64,000 nt of DNA from Rikenellaceae bacterium (GCA_015059955.1 SUZK01000002.1:62001-126000); one strand, 5' to 3'; positions 29,917 to 40,378 are shown, counted from the first letter of the stretch. The notes: generated by a model from the letters alone, not told the origin. A program made the numbers and translations.

Positions 29917-30164
29917 GTTTTAAAAATTTAGTGTTTTAAGTTAATATTTATTTTGTGTTTTTCGTTAGTCCTCGGCTCACATTTAGTACAATCTTGCCCT
30001 CGCCGTTATCCCCATGCGCATACGCGTACGCGCTCTTATAAATAGGCAAAATACCTCATCCCGCGCCACTAAGTGCGTGTGGATGAGTAGATTGCAAGAT
30101 TGCATAACGTCTATTTGCACGCCCCAAGGTCATGATGTACAATCACTTAGGTGATGCAAATATA
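29917..30164 (-). promoter_or_regulatory. Promoter and structured 5' leader of the surface lipoprotein
   Basis: TATATTTG (minus, 30157-30164); GCAAGATTG 30094-30102 pairs CAATCTTGC 29989-29997; CTCATCC/GGATGAG stem. Confidence 0.55.
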
Positions 30165-30217
30165 GTGCCTTTGTCGTAGAAATCCAAATAATCGGCCGAT
30201 TTTTTTCAACAAAAACT

Positions 30218-30706
30218 TTATCGCTCCTGGCCCACTTCCTGTCTCAGCTCCTCAAGAAGCGTCGCGCAACCATCCTCCAAAAGGTCTAAGACAAGCTCGA
30301 ATCCCTCGTGTCCCTCGTAGTAGGGGTCGGGGATATAGGACCAGTCGCGATGGCGGCGTAGATATTCGCGAAATCGGAAAATTTTGTTCTGTGCGTCGCG
30401 GTTGGGAGCGAGCCTAAAAAGGGCCTCATAGTTGTTGTCATCCATAGCTATTATGCGGTCGAAACGCTCGAAGTCCTCCTCGCGAACTTGGCGTGCGCGG
30501 TGTGTCATCTCGATGCCGCGAGCCGCCGCCGCACGGCGCATACGCACATCTGACCTATCTCCAGCGTGGCCACCATATGTGCCCGCCGAGTCGAGGTATA
30601 TATCGCCACTGAGCCCCGCACGGTCGACAAGCATCTGCATCATAGCCTCCGCCGCTGGCGACCTACAAATATTGCCCAAACATACAAAAAGTATACGTTG
30701 CTTCAT
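30218..30706 (-). CDS. Low molecular weight protein-tyrosine phosphatase
   Basis: VCLGNICRSPAAEAM and DPYYEG motifs. Confidence 0.93.
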   Translation of the reverse strand: MKQRILFVCLGNICRSPAAEAMMQMLVDRAGLSGDIYLDSAGTYGGHAGDRSDVRMRRAAAARGIEMTHRARQVREEDFERFDRIIAMDDNNYEALFRLAPNRDAQNKIFRFREYLRRHRDWSYIPDPYYEGHEGFELVLDLLEDGCATLLEELRQEVGQER

Positions 30707-30923
30707 ATATCATGATGTTATCTTCGTACGGACAAAGGTAACGAGATTTTTTGATAAATAAAAATATTTGTTGGTGGTGAAAAATCAGCTGTTCGTTATA
30801 AATGGTTGGTACAATTCTACTTTTTTTTGGCATCATGCTCTTTTGGTGCGATTTTATACACAATTTTTCTTACCTTTGCAAAGTTTATTTCGTACAGATA
30901 CAAACAATTAACACTTATAAACT

Positions 30924-31454
30924 ATGAAGCTAAAAGCACTTCTACTCGTTGCTGTTGCAACACTACTTATTACTGTTGATGCTGATGCTCAGCGCCTACC
31001 TCGTCCTGTGCGTAACGTCGAGCTTCAGACACTCGATGGCGCTAAGGCTCGTCTTCCATGGTGGGGTGAGAAGAACCTTATGATCTTCTACGTCGACCCC
31101 GACGTGCCAAAGCAGAACCACGACTTTATCACCCACATCGAGAATACATCACGTCTCGCAGGTCCTGAGATTGAGGGCTTCGGTATCATCAACCTCAAGG
31201 ATACGGGTTTCCCAAGCAACGTCGTACGTCAGATTGCCGATGCTCGTACCGCCAAGAATGGTGCTACAATCATTTGTGACCCAGACCACTGGCTATCAAG
31301 TGCTTGGCGTCTTGGTGACTGTAACAACTGCTTCGTTATCATGCTCGTAAACAAGGAGGGACAGCTCGTCTACATCCACAAGGGCGAGATGTCTAAGGAG
31401 GAGCAGATTAAGTTTATCGAGGCTGGTGACAAGCTCACAGGCAAGAAGCGCTAA
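30924..31454 (+). CDS. Secreted thioredoxin-fold protein (YtfJ-like)
   Basis: Signal peptide; LMIFYVDPDVPKQN..., GATIICDPDHWLSSAW. Confidence 0.65.
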   Translation: MKLKALLLVAVATLLITVDADAQRLPRPVRNVELQTLDGAKARLPWWGEKNLMIFYVDPDVPKQNHDFITHIENTSRLAGPEIEGFGIINLKDTGFPSNVVRQIADARTAKNGATIICDPDHWLSSAWRLGDCNNCFVIMLVNKEGQLVYIHKGEMSKEEQIKFIEAGDKLTGKKR

Positions 31455-31470
31455 TTAACACACCGTAACG

Positions 31471-32679
31471 ATGTCTCTGCGAGGGGCGTTGGTGGCATTC
31501 GTAACCATCATCGCGACGTCACCCTTATATGCGCAAGTCGAGGATAGCAAAATCCTCGATGGCGACACCCTCGTCTATCGTTATGTCCCCATGGACCGGA
31601 CTACACCCACCCCAAAGCGTGGTGGCGTGGAGTCCGGTCGCTCTGTTTTAGACTACCTCACCTTTGGTGATAAGGAGCTCAATCCTGGGGCCTCGGTGAC
31701 CATAATGGGTGCACCATCCTACTCCGAGGAGCGTGGCTGGGGCCTCGCTGTGGCGGGCGATATGCGCTATCGTACCCGTCGGATGACAACCCACGATACA
31801 CCCTCGTCGCTACGTCTTCGCCTCGCAGCATCACTCACGGGCTACTACGCTGCCGAGCTTGTTGGATGCAATATGTTGGGCGGAGATAAGCATCTGATAA
31901 ACTACAACATCGCGACGCGCTCCGAGCCGACATATACATGGGGCACGCAGTACGCCTCGGCAAGCAGTGGGGCGAGAGGTCGGTATGTCGAAAAAAGACA
32001 CTCGGCATACTTGTCATATGGCTATCGCCCAGTGTCGCAAGTTATTGTGGGCGCGCATGCCGACTTTATCTATACCTCTGCTGTGAGATTGTCTGATGTG
32101 GCCGTGCAACTTATTGATGGTGAGGTAACTTCGCTGATGTCTGTTGGCGTGGGTGTCGATGCTTCATATGACACCCGACAAGCAGTCGACTATGTTATGC
32201 GTGGCCTCTATATCGCGGGTAGCTATACGCTTCGGCCTCGGGCTTTGGCCGCAAATATCTCGACCCTGCATAGCCTGACGCTCACCTTTGACTACTACCA
32301 ACCACTATGGCGTGGCGCTACCGTAGCCCTCGACATCTATGGTGAGTACCACTCGAAGGCTACGCCTTGGTTGCTGCGCGCCCAGATGGGTGGCGACTAC
32401 CGCATGCGTGGCTACTACGAGGGACGCTATACGGGTAACAGACTTCTGTCGGCGCAGCTTGAGCTTCGCCAACATATATGGCAGGGGCTTGGCATAGCTG
32501 CGTGGGGTGGCGGTGGCGTAGCCCTCACTTCGGAGGAGAGCTTTGCGTGGCGCAAGGTGCTGCCTACCTATGGTGTGGGTATACGTTGGTCGCTCGGTGG
32601 GCTCTCGGCAATACGTGTCGATGTGGCCTTTGGACGTGATAGTAATGCCGTTATCTTCGGTGTCAGCGAGGCCTTTTAA
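31471..32679 (+). CDS. Predicted outer-membrane beta-barrel protein
   Basis: Signal peptide, alternating aromatic strands, GDYRMRGYYEGRYTGN barrel motif. Confidence 0.7.
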   Translation: MSLRGALVAFVTIIATSPLYAQVEDSKILDGDTLVYRYVPMDRTTPTPKRGGVESGRSVLDYLTFGDKELNPGASVTIMGAPSYSEERGWGLAVAGDMRYRTRRMTTHDTPSSLRLRLAASLTGYYAAELVGCNMLGGDKHLINYNIATRSEPTYTWGTQYASASSGARGRYVEKRHSAYLSYGYRPVSQVIVGAHADFIYTSAVRLSDVAVQLIDGEVTSLMSVGVGVDASYDTRQAVDYVMRGLYIAGSYTLRPRALAANISTLHSLTLTFDYYQPLWRGATVALDIYGEYHSKATPWLLRAQMGGDYRMRGYYEGRYTGNRLLSAQLELRQHIWQGLGIAAWGGGGVALTSEESFAWRKVLPTYGVGIRWSLGGLSAIRVDVAFGRDSNAVIFGVSEAF

Positions 32680-32849
32680 TTGTTGCACGCATCGCGGGTG
32701 ACCATAATTATGCGAAGTATGCACTTTTTGGTCGCAAGCATTACGTTTTTCATATTTTTTTACTACCTTTGCCGCGTTATTACTATACCTAAGGTATAGC
32801 GTGGCGATTTTTCATTTATATAAGCGACGAAAAGTTTAAGTTACAAAAT

Positions 32850-34436
32850 ATGAGAATTGCATTAGCTCAGTTAAATTACACAGTCGGTGACATCAAGACC
32901 AACACCGCAAAGATTGTTGATGCCGTGAAGCGTGCCAAGAGCGAGGGTGCTGACCTTGTTGTCTTCGCTGAGTTTGCTGTGTCGGGAACTCCTGCCTACG
33001 GACTGCTGCCCAAGACCACATTCCTCACACTCTGCGAGGAGGCTATTGAGACCATCGCGGCAGCATGCCGTGGTATCTCGGCCATCGTGGGTACCCCCTA
33101 CCTTACTGCCGAGGGCGCGATAAGTGCAGCTGCATTTATTGATGGCCGTGGTGAGGTGGAGTATATTGGCAAGCGCCATGTCTCTGCGCGCCGCGAGATG
33201 GGTTATATCGTAGGCTCGTCGATAGGTAGCCAGACCGTACACGTCGCAGGCCACGCTATCAAGGTGGTTGTGGGTGACGACCTCAGCCTTATGGAGGATA
33301 TCGACGAGGAGGTAGACCTTGTGATATCGGTAAATGCTCGTCGCTATGGTAAGGGCATCCTTACACGTCGCTTCGATAAGATGAGCCGCTTGGCATTCAC
33401 CGAGGGTAAGAATATCTTGCTTATCAACCAGGTGGGTGGCTCGGGTGACATCGTGTACGATGGTACATCGGGTGTGCTCAGCAATGAGGGTAAGCTACTT
33501 ATGGTGCTCAATAGCTTTGAGGAGGACTTCCGCATCTACGATACCGTTCGCGATACGCAGCCTATCGAGGTGCCATTCACCACATATAACGACCGTAATA
33601 CGCTACTCTATAAGGCGGCGTGCCTCGGTCTTCGCGACTACTTCCACAAGAATGGCTACACCAAGGCGTGTGTTGGCCTCTCGGGAGGTATCGACTCGGC
33701 GGTTGTGGCATGCTTGGCAGTGGGTGCTTTGGGTAAGGAGAATGTGCGCGTGTTGCTCATGCCATCGCCATTTACCCCCAACGAGAGTGTCGAGGATGCA
33801 AAGCATCTTGCAGAAAACCTCGGTGTCGAGTATAGTGTATTGCCCATTATCGAGGCTTACAACGCCATAGTTGGCACTTTGCAACCAGTGATTGGCGGCA
33901 CGGAGTTCGACGCTACGGAGGAGAACATCCAGACACGTATACGTACCACAATGCTTATGGCATTGCAGAATAAGACGGGCTACATGCTTCTCAACTCATC
34001 GAATAAGAGTGAGAATGCTCTCGGCTGGTGTACACTCTATGGCGATACCGCTGGTACGTTCAGCCCTACGGGTGACCTGTACAAGGGTGAGATTTACGAT
34101 ATGGCGCGCTACATAAACGCCACCTTTGGTGATATCATCCCCGATGAGATTATCGACAAGGAGCCATCGTCGGAGTTGCGCCCAAATCAGAAGGATAGCG
34201 ACTTCTTGCCTCACTACGAGGTTATTGACGCCATCCTCTTCCGCATGATTGAGAAGAAGCAGCACCGCGAGGAGATTATCAACGCGGGTTTCGACTCGGC
34301 CGTTGTAGAGAAGATACACACCATGGTTATGCAGAACGAGAAGAAACGCTATCAGTTCCCTCCCGTGTTGCGTCTATCACCATGTGCCTTCGGTCACGAG
34401 TGGTTGATGCCACTTGTAAACCACTACCACGAGTAG
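32850..34436 (+). CDS. nadE: Glutamine-dependent NAD+ synthetase
   Basis: N-terminal nitrilase domain; ACVGLSGGIDSAVVACLA; TACCTTTG upstream. Confidence 0.95.
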   Translation: MRIALAQLNYTVGDIKTNTAKIVDAVKRAKSEGADLVVFAEFAVSGTPAYGLLPKTTFLTLCEEAIETIAAACRGISAIVGTPYLTAEGAISAAAFIDGRGEVEYIGKRHVSARREMGYIVGSSIGSQTVHVAGHAIKVVVGDDLSLMEDIDEEVDLVISVNARRYGKGILTRRFDKMSRLAFTEGKNILLINQVGGSGDIVYDGTSGVLSNEGKLLMVLNSFEEDFRIYDTVRDTQPIEVPFTTYNDRNTLLYKAACLGLRDYFHKNGYTKACVGLSGGIDSAVVACLAVGALGKENVRVLLMPSPFTPNESVEDAKHLAENLGVEYSVLPIIEAYNAIVGTLQPVIGGTEFDATEENIQTRIRTTMLMALQNKTGYMLLNSSNKSENALGWCTLYGDTAGTFSPTGDLYKGEIYDMARYINATFGDIIPDEIIDKEPSSELRPNQKDSDFLPHYEVIDAILFRMIEKKQHREEIINAGFDSAVVEKIHTMVMQNEKKRYQFPPVLRLSPCAFGHEWLMPLVNHYHE

Positions 34437-34456
34437 TCGTATAAATCGAGTGGACG

Positions 34457-34873
34457 GTGGGTCTTACGTTGCAACATAGAGGTGTTGTCGAGCGTGTGGA
34501 GACGGGTAAGGTCTTCGTACGCGTCGAGAAGGAGAGTGCCTGTCAGGCGTGCCACGCTAAGGGTCTGTGTGGTGAGAGTGGCAGTGTGCGCATTATAGAG
34601 GTGCGTACCGACCACGCGGCATCGTATCAGGCGGGTGAGCGCGTTGTTGTGGGACTTATGAGGGGCGGCATGGCGGCATCGTCTGTTGTGTGGGGCTATG
34701 TAGTTCCGCTGGTTGTGCTTCTTGTGACACTGCTCGTCTTGCATGGTGTAGGCGTGGCTGATGGCCCTACGGCACTGATAACCATAGGCGCGGTGATATT
34801 GTACTACGTGGTGCTATATGTCATGCGTCATCATTTTGAAAAACGGATACAATTTACAATTATAAAGGAGTAA
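34457..34873 (+). CDS. rseC: SoxR-reducing system protein RseC family, probable GTG start
   Basis: CQACHAKGLCG motif, two TM helices, first gene of rnf cluster. Confidence 0.85.
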   Translation: MGLTLQHRGVVERVETGKVFVRVEKESACQACHAKGLCGESGSVRIIEVRTDHAASYQAGERVVVGLMRGGMAASSVVWGYVVPLVVLLVTLLVLHGVGVADGPTALITIGAVILYYVVLYVMRHHFEKRIQFTIIKE

Positions 34874-35829
34874 TGAACGAGTTATTATTGACAGTCCTAA
34901 CACTCTCGGTGTTGGGAGCTCTGTTGGCTGTAATTCTCTACTTCGTAGCTAAGAAGTTTAGAGTCGAAGAGGACCCTCGTATCGGTGAGGTGGAGAAGAT
35001 GCTGCCTGGTGCTAACTGCGGTGGCTGTGGCTTTGCGGGATGTAGAGCTATGTCTGAGGCGTTGGTGACACGCGACAACATATCGTCGCTCTTCTGCCCT
35101 GTGGCAGGTGGCGAGACGATGAAGTCGATTGCAGGATATTTGGGTAAGGCTGCTGCCGAGAAGAGCCCTATGGTGGCTACTATGCGCTGCGGTGGCTCAT
35201 GCGATAAGCGCCCTAAGGTTAATCACTATGATGGTGCGTTGAGTTGCGCTGTGGTAAACACCTTCTATGTCGGTGAGTCGGCTTGCGCCTTTGGCTGTAT
35301 CGGCTATGGCGACTGCGTGCATGCCTGCCAATTCGGTGCTCTACACGTAAATCCCGAAACAGGTCTTGTTGAGGTTGACCCCGATAAGTGTACCGCTTGT
35401 GGCGCTTGTGTCAAGGCGTGCCCCAAGGGCCTCTTCGAGTTGCGCAAGAAGTGGCCTAAGAACCGCGCTATATATGTGGCATGTCGCTCGAAGAACCGTG
35501 GCTCGGTGGTTATGAAGGCTTGTAAGGCTGGCTGTATCGGCTGTGGTAAGTGCGAGAAGGTGTGTCCTTTTGGTGCTATTACCATCGACAGCTACTTGGC
35601 ATATATCGACCCAGAGAAGTGTAAGCTATGCCGTAAGTGTGTCAACGAGTGCCCAACGGGTGCTATACATATCGTTAACATGGAGCGCTTGCCACGCGAG
35701 GCTAAGCCCGTAGCACCAAAGGTGGAGGCCGCAAAGCCCGTAGCGCCTAAGGTTGAGGCACAAAAGAGTGAGGCCACTAAGGTAGATAACAATATTGAGT
35801 CTAAGGCTGAGACCGCTAATAAAGAGTAG
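34873..35829 (+). CDS. rnfB: Rnf complex subunit RnfB
   Basis: GANCGGCGFAGC and 4Fe-4S ferredoxin motifs. Confidence 0.96.
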   Translation: MNELLLTVLTLSVLGALLAVILYFVAKKFRVEEDPRIGEVEKMLPGANCGGCGFAGCRAMSEALVTRDNISSLFCPVAGGETMKSIAGYLGKAAAEKSPMVATMRCGGSCDKRPKVNHYDGALSCAVVNTFYVGESACAFGCIGYGDCVHACQFGALHVNPETGLVEVDPDKCTACGACVKACPKGLFELRKKWPKNRAIYVACRSKNRGSVVMKACKAGCIGCGKCEKVCPFGAITIDSYLAYIDPEKCKLCRKCVNECPTGAIHIVNMERLPREAKPVAPKVEAAKPVAPKVEAQKSEATKVDNNIESKAETANKE

Positions 35830-35832
35830 AGT

Positions 35833-37188
35833 ATGAAGACATTTCCCATAGGCGGTATTCATCCGTCGGATAATAAGAAGTGGAGCAAGGATCGCCCCAT
35901 CGAGGTTATGGAGCTTCCAGACCAGGTGGCAATCCCAATGATTCAGCATATAGGAGCCCCCTCGACACCTATTGTCAAGAAGGGCGATAAGGTGCTCACA
36001 GGTCAGCTTATAGGTCAGGCCGTAGGCTTCGTGTCGGCAAACATTCACTCGCCAATCTCAGGTACAGTGACCTCTGTCGATGTATATCCTAATGGTCAGG
36101 GACAACGGCGGATGATGGTAGTTATTAAGCGCGAGGGTGACGAGTGGATGGAGAATATTGACCGCACTCCCGAGCTTAAGCGCGATTGTAAGCTCACGCC
36201 TGCCGAGATTGTCGCAAAGGTTAAGGATGCCGGTATCGTAGGTTTGGGTGGTGCTCAGTTCCCTACACACGTCAAGCTATCGGTGCCCGATGGCCAGAAG
36301 GCTGAGATATTGATTATCAATGGCGTTGAGTGTGAGCCATACCTCACCTCGGACTATCGTAATATGTTGGAGCGTGGCGAGATGATTTTGGTCGGCATCG
36401 AGATATTGATGCGCGCCATATCTGTCAAGCGCGCCGTCATCGGCATCGAGGCAAACAAACCAGCTGCCGTTGAGCTCCTCAAGGCACTTATCACCAAGGG
36501 TGGATATAAGGGCATCGAGGTCGAGACACTCCAGACACGCTACCCTCAGGGTGGTGAGAAGCAGCTCATCGCTGCCGTCACAGGTCGCCAGGTGGCGCCT
36601 CCACCAGCACTCCCTATCTCGGTAGGTGCTGTGGTATGTAACGTATCAACGACCATTGCCGTATACGAGGCTGTACAGAAGAATAAGCCACTCATCGAGC
36701 GGGTGGTAACGGTTACAGGTAAGCACCTTAAGGAGACTCACAACTTTTTGATGCGCTTCGGCATCCCCGTAAGTCACCTTTTGGAGCGCGCTGGAGGCAT
36801 CCCCGATGGCGATGTAAAGCTGCTCAATGGTGGTCCTATGATGGGTCGTGCTGTTGTTGATATTACAGCCCCTATCATCAAGGGTTGTTCAGGCATCACC
36901 GTGATATCGGATGAGGATACTGCACGTGGTGTTGAGGGCGTATGTATCAAGTGTGCCAAGTGTGTGGCAGCGTGCCCTATGGGCCTTGAGCCATACTTGT
37001 TGTCGAAGATGGCACGCCTCCAGAAGTGGGATATCGCCGAGGAGCACAACACGGTAGATTGCATCGAGTGTGGCTGCTGCTCATATACCTGTCCTTCGAA
37101 CCTTCCACTATTGGACTACATACGGATTGGTAAGCAGACGGTCATGACGAATATACGTGCGCGCGCGGCCGCTAATAATAAGAAGTAA
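35833..37188 (+). CDS. rnfC: Rnf complex subunit RnfC
   Basis: FPIGGIHPSDNK, CIKCAKCVAACP, CIECGCCSYTCPS. Confidence 0.96.
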   Translation: MKTFPIGGIHPSDNKKWSKDRPIEVMELPDQVAIPMIQHIGAPSTPIVKKGDKVLTGQLIGQAVGFVSANIHSPISGTVTSVDVYPNGQGQRRMMVVIKREGDEWMENIDRTPELKRDCKLTPAEIVAKVKDAGIVGLGGAQFPTHVKLSVPDGQKAEILIINGVECEPYLTSDYRNMLERGEMILVGIEILMRAISVKRAVIGIEANKPAAVELLKALITKGGYKGIEVETLQTRYPQGGEKQLIAAVTGRQVAPPPALPISVGAVVCNVSTTIAVYEAVQKNKPLIERVVTVTGKHLKETHNFLMRFGIPVSHLLERAGGIPDGDVKLLNGGPMMGRAVVDITAPIIKGCSGITVISDEDTARGVEGVCIKCAKCVAACPMGLEPYLLSKMARLQKWDIAEEHNTVDCIECGCCSYTCPSNLPLLDYIRIGKQTVMTNIRARAAANNKK

Positions 37189-37210
37189 AACGAAAAACGA
37201 TATAAATATT

Positions 37211-38218
37211 ATGGCTACAAGACTATTTGCGGCACCATCACCACATATCCACGGCGGCGAGTCTACGCGTCGTATTATGTTAGATGTCGTGCTGGCACTT
37301 ATTCCTGCTTTGGCAGTATCGGCCTACGTCCTTGGTTGGCGCTCGCTGATGATAACGGCGGTTGCTGTTGCCAGCTGTGTGCTCTTCGAGTACCTTATTC
37401 AGCGCCTCTTATTCAAGGGTCGCACAACCATTGGTGACCTCTCGGCGGTGGTTACAGGTATGCTCTTAGCATTCAACCTTCCAGTGGGTATTCCATGGTG
37501 GATTGTTGTTATCGGCGCGTTGGTGGCAATAGGTATTGGCAAGATGACCTTCGGAGGTCTCGGTTGCAACCCCTTTAACCCAGCACTTACAGGCCGTATA
37601 TTCCTGCTTATCGCCTATCCTGTGCAGATGACAGACTGGACAACGGGTGTACCTACGGATATGCAGAGCCCTATGATGTTCGATAGCGTTAGTGGTGCTA
37701 CCTCGGCAGATGCCATGTCGGGTGCTACGGCACTCCCAATGGTTAAGCAGAACCCCGAGCTTGCTGGTAATACCGACTTTGGCGATATGCTCTTTGGCCA
37801 AATGAATGGCTCTATGGGTGAGATATGCGCATTGGCACTTATCCTCGGAGGTATCTATCTGTTGTGGCGCAAGGTCATTACATGGCATATACCAGTTGCT
37901 ATTCTCGGCACTATGGCAATCTTTGCTGCGTGCGTAGGTATGTGTGAGGGCGGCTCGCTCGTATATGAGTTGCCTATCTTCCACCTATTGGCTGGTGGTG
38001 CGCTGCTGGGTGCTATCTTCATGGCTACCGACTACTCGACGTCGCCAATGACCCACAAGGGTATGATAATATATGGTGTCGGCATTGGTGTTATCACTAT
38101 GGTCATACGTCTGTGGGGTGCCTATCCCGAGGGTATGTCGTTTGCGATATTCATCATGAATGCTGCAACGCCACTCATCAATAAGTATTGTAAACCAAAG
38201 CGTTTTGGTACAAAATAG
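37211..38218 (+). CDS. rnfD: Rnf complex subunit RnfD
   Basis: SPHIHGGESTRRIMLDVVLALIPA, SGAT motifs, multi-TM; ATG at 37211. Confidence 0.94.
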   Translation: MATRLFAAPSPHIHGGESTRRIMLDVVLALIPALAVSAYVLGWRSLMITAVAVASCVLFEYLIQRLLFKGRTTIGDLSAVVTGMLLAFNLPVGIPWWIVVIGALVAIGIGKMTFGGLGCNPFNPALTGRIFLLIAYPVQMTDWTTGVPTDMQSPMMFDSVSGATSADAMSGATALPMVKQNPELAGNTDFGDMLFGQMNGSMGEICALALILGGIYLLWRKVITWHIPVAILGTMAIFAACVGMCEGGSLVYELPIFHLLAGGALLGAIFMATDYSTSPMTHKGMIIYGVGIGVITMVIRLWGAYPEGMSFAIFIMNAATPLINKYCKPKRFGTK

Positions 38219-38232
38219 CGAAGGCAGAGAGT

Positions 38233-39099
38233 ATGAAGAGTTCACTTAAAAATATGGTTGTGGTGTTGTTCACCATCACCGCTATCTCGGCACTTCTCGT
38301 GGCCCTTGTAAACGATGTTACGAAGGATGCTATCGCCGAGGCAGAGCAGAAGAATAAGGATTTGGCTAAGCTCGAGGTGTTGCCTTCGTTCGATGGGCAG
38401 GCCGAGATGAATGATACGTCATATCAGATTGGAGACTTCACGGTAAATGTTACCGAGGTAAAGGTCGACGGCAAGATTTTGGGCTATGCTGTTGAGGCGC
38501 CCAGCCTTACGGCTAATGGCTATGCCGATAAGATTTATCTTATGGTAGGCTTCGTTGAGGATGAGGCGGGCCGTGCAAAGATTCATGGCGTCAAGGTCCT
38601 CTCGCAGAAGGAGACCCCGGGTCTTGGTGCTAATATGATTAAGCCAGGCAATAAGCTCGAGTCGAGCATCCTTGGCAAGTATGCCGATGATTTGGTCTTC
38701 AAGGTTAAGAAGGATGATGCATCTGGCTCGTTCGATGCTCTCACAGGCTCAACGATATCTTCGCGTGCCTATGCCAATGCTGTGGAGACAGCCTATGCAG
38801 GCTACCTTATGAAGAAGGGACTGCTTCTTAATAAGGGTAATGTTGCGGTAGAAAAGAGCGCTGAGGATGATATGGATGTCAAGGATTATGAGCATGTCAC
38901 TGATGATCCTAACGCTGAGGAGCTTAATGCCGAGGAGGATGTCAATACTTCGGATGAGGGTGTTGAGAGTGTCGAGTCTGTGGAGGCTATCGAGGCTGAG
39001 GGTGCGGATGCCACTGACGAGGTATCGGTTGATGAGGCGTCAGTAAATGAGCAATTAGATGAGTCTGAGACTCAGAAAGGAGAGGTAAACAATGAGTAA
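38233..39099 (+). CDS. rnfG: Rnf complex subunit RnfG with acidic C-terminal extension
   Basis: FMN motif DALTGSTISS; long Glu/Asp-rich tail. Confidence 0.93.
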   Translation: MKSSLKNMVVVLFTITAISALLVALVNDVTKDAIAEAEQKNKDLAKLEVLPSFDGQAEMNDTSYQIGDFTVNVTEVKVDGKILGYAVEAPSLTANGYADKIYLMVGFVEDEAGRAKIHGVKVLSQKETPGLGANMIKPGNKLESSILGKYADDLVFKVKKDDASGSFDALTGSTISSRAYANAVETAYAGYLMKKGLLLNKGNVAVEKSAEDDMDVKDYEHVTDDPNAEELNAEEDVNTSDEGVESVESVEAIEAEGADATDEVSVDEASVNEQLDESETQKGEVNNE

Positions 39100-39679
39100 A
39101 CTACAACTTATAACCAAGGGTATCATCAAGGAGAACCCTACATTTGTGCTCATCTTGGGTATGTGTCCTACCATTGGTGTCACCTCATCGGCAATAAATG
39201 GTATGGGTATGGGTGTTGCGACTATGGCTGTGCTTATCATGTCGAACATGGTTATATCTATGATTAAGAATTTGGTGCCAGATAAGGTGCGTATCCCTGC
39301 CTTTATCGTTGTCATTGCATCGTTCGTAACAATAATCGAGATGTTGATGAAGGCCTATGTTCCTGCGCTCTACGCATCACTTGGTGTATTCATTCCACTT
39401 ATCGTGGTTAACTGTATTATCTTGGGTCGTGCCGAGGCCTTCGCATCGAAGAATGGAGTTGGCGCATCGGCACTTGATGGTATTGGCATCGGCCTTGGCT
39501 TTACGCTCTCGCTGACCGTTATCGGTGCTGTGCGCGAGCTTCTCGGTTCGGGCGCCATCTTTGGTATGCCTATGGTCGAGGGCGATGGCATTATGCCTCT
39601 TATCTTCATCCTTGCCCCCGGTGGTTTCATCGTGTTGGGCTACCTAATGGTTTTGTTCAATAAAATAGCTAAACGATAG
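39092..39679 (+). CDS. rnfE: Rnf complex subunit RnfE
   Basis: LGMCPTIGVTSSAINGMGMG; position in cluster. Confidence 0.93.
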   Translation: MSKLQLITKGIIKENPTFVLILGMCPTIGVTSSAINGMGMGVATMAVLIMSNMVISMIKNLVPDKVRIPAFIVVIASFVTIIEMLMKAYVPALYASLGVFIPLIVVNCIILGRAEAFASKNGVGASALDGIGIGLGFTLSLTVIGAVRELLGSGAIFGMPMVEGDGIMPLIFILAPGGFIVLGYLMVLFNKIAKR

Positions 39680-39684
39680 AGAGT

Positions 39685-40353
39685 ATGGAATTGATGACTT
39701 TATTGGTAGGAGCAAATATCTCGGAGAGCGTACGTGGCGCCTTTGAGACTGGCTCGGTAAGTGTACAGGCTATCACCCTTGTTGCTATTGTTATTGGAGC
39801 TATCTTCGTAAACAACGTCGTTCTCTCGCAGTTCCTCGGCATCTGTCCCTTCTTGGGTGTATCGTCGAAGGTAGAGACCTCGTTGGGTATGGGTATGGCC
39901 GTTACCTTCGTAATGGCACTTTCGACGGTTGTTACATGGGCGTTGCAGACCTTTGTGCTTGCGCCATTCGGCATCGAGTATATGCAGACCATCGTCTTTA
40001 TCCTTGTCATCGCGGCACTGGTGCAGATGGTCGAGATTGTACTCAAGAAGGTGTCACCAGCGTTGTATCAGGCCCTCGGTATCTTCTTGCCACTGATTAC
40101 CACGAACTGTGCTGTGTTGGGTGTTGCGATTATCGCCGTGCAGAAGGATTTCGACCTTCTTACGGGTGTCGTATACTCTACGGCTACGGCTCTTGGCTTC
40201 GCTTTGGCGTTGGTGCTCTTCGCTGGTATTCGTGAGCGCCTCGATATGGAGGATGTCCCCAGTGCGTTACGTGGTGTGCCCATCGCGCTTATCACGGCTG
40301 GTTTGTTGGCAATGGCATTTATGGGCTTCGCCAATGTTGTGCCTCTCCCATAA
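39685..40353 (+). CDS. rnfA: Rnf complex subunit RnfA
   Basis: NNVVLSQFLGICPFLGVSSKVETSLGMG. Confidence 0.95.
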   Translation: MELMTLLVGANISESVRGAFETGSVSVQAITLVAIVIGAIFVNNVVLSQFLGICPFLGVSSKVETSLGMGMAVTFVMALSTVVTWALQTFVLAPFGIEYMQTIVFILVIAALVQMVEIVLKKVSPALYQALGIFLPLITTNCAVLGVAIIAVQKDFDLLTGVVYSTATALGFALALVLFAGIRERLDMEDVPSALRGVPIALITAGLLAMAFMGFANVVPLP

Positions 40354-40378
40354 TGGGCGTTTGAGATAGAGTAGAGTT

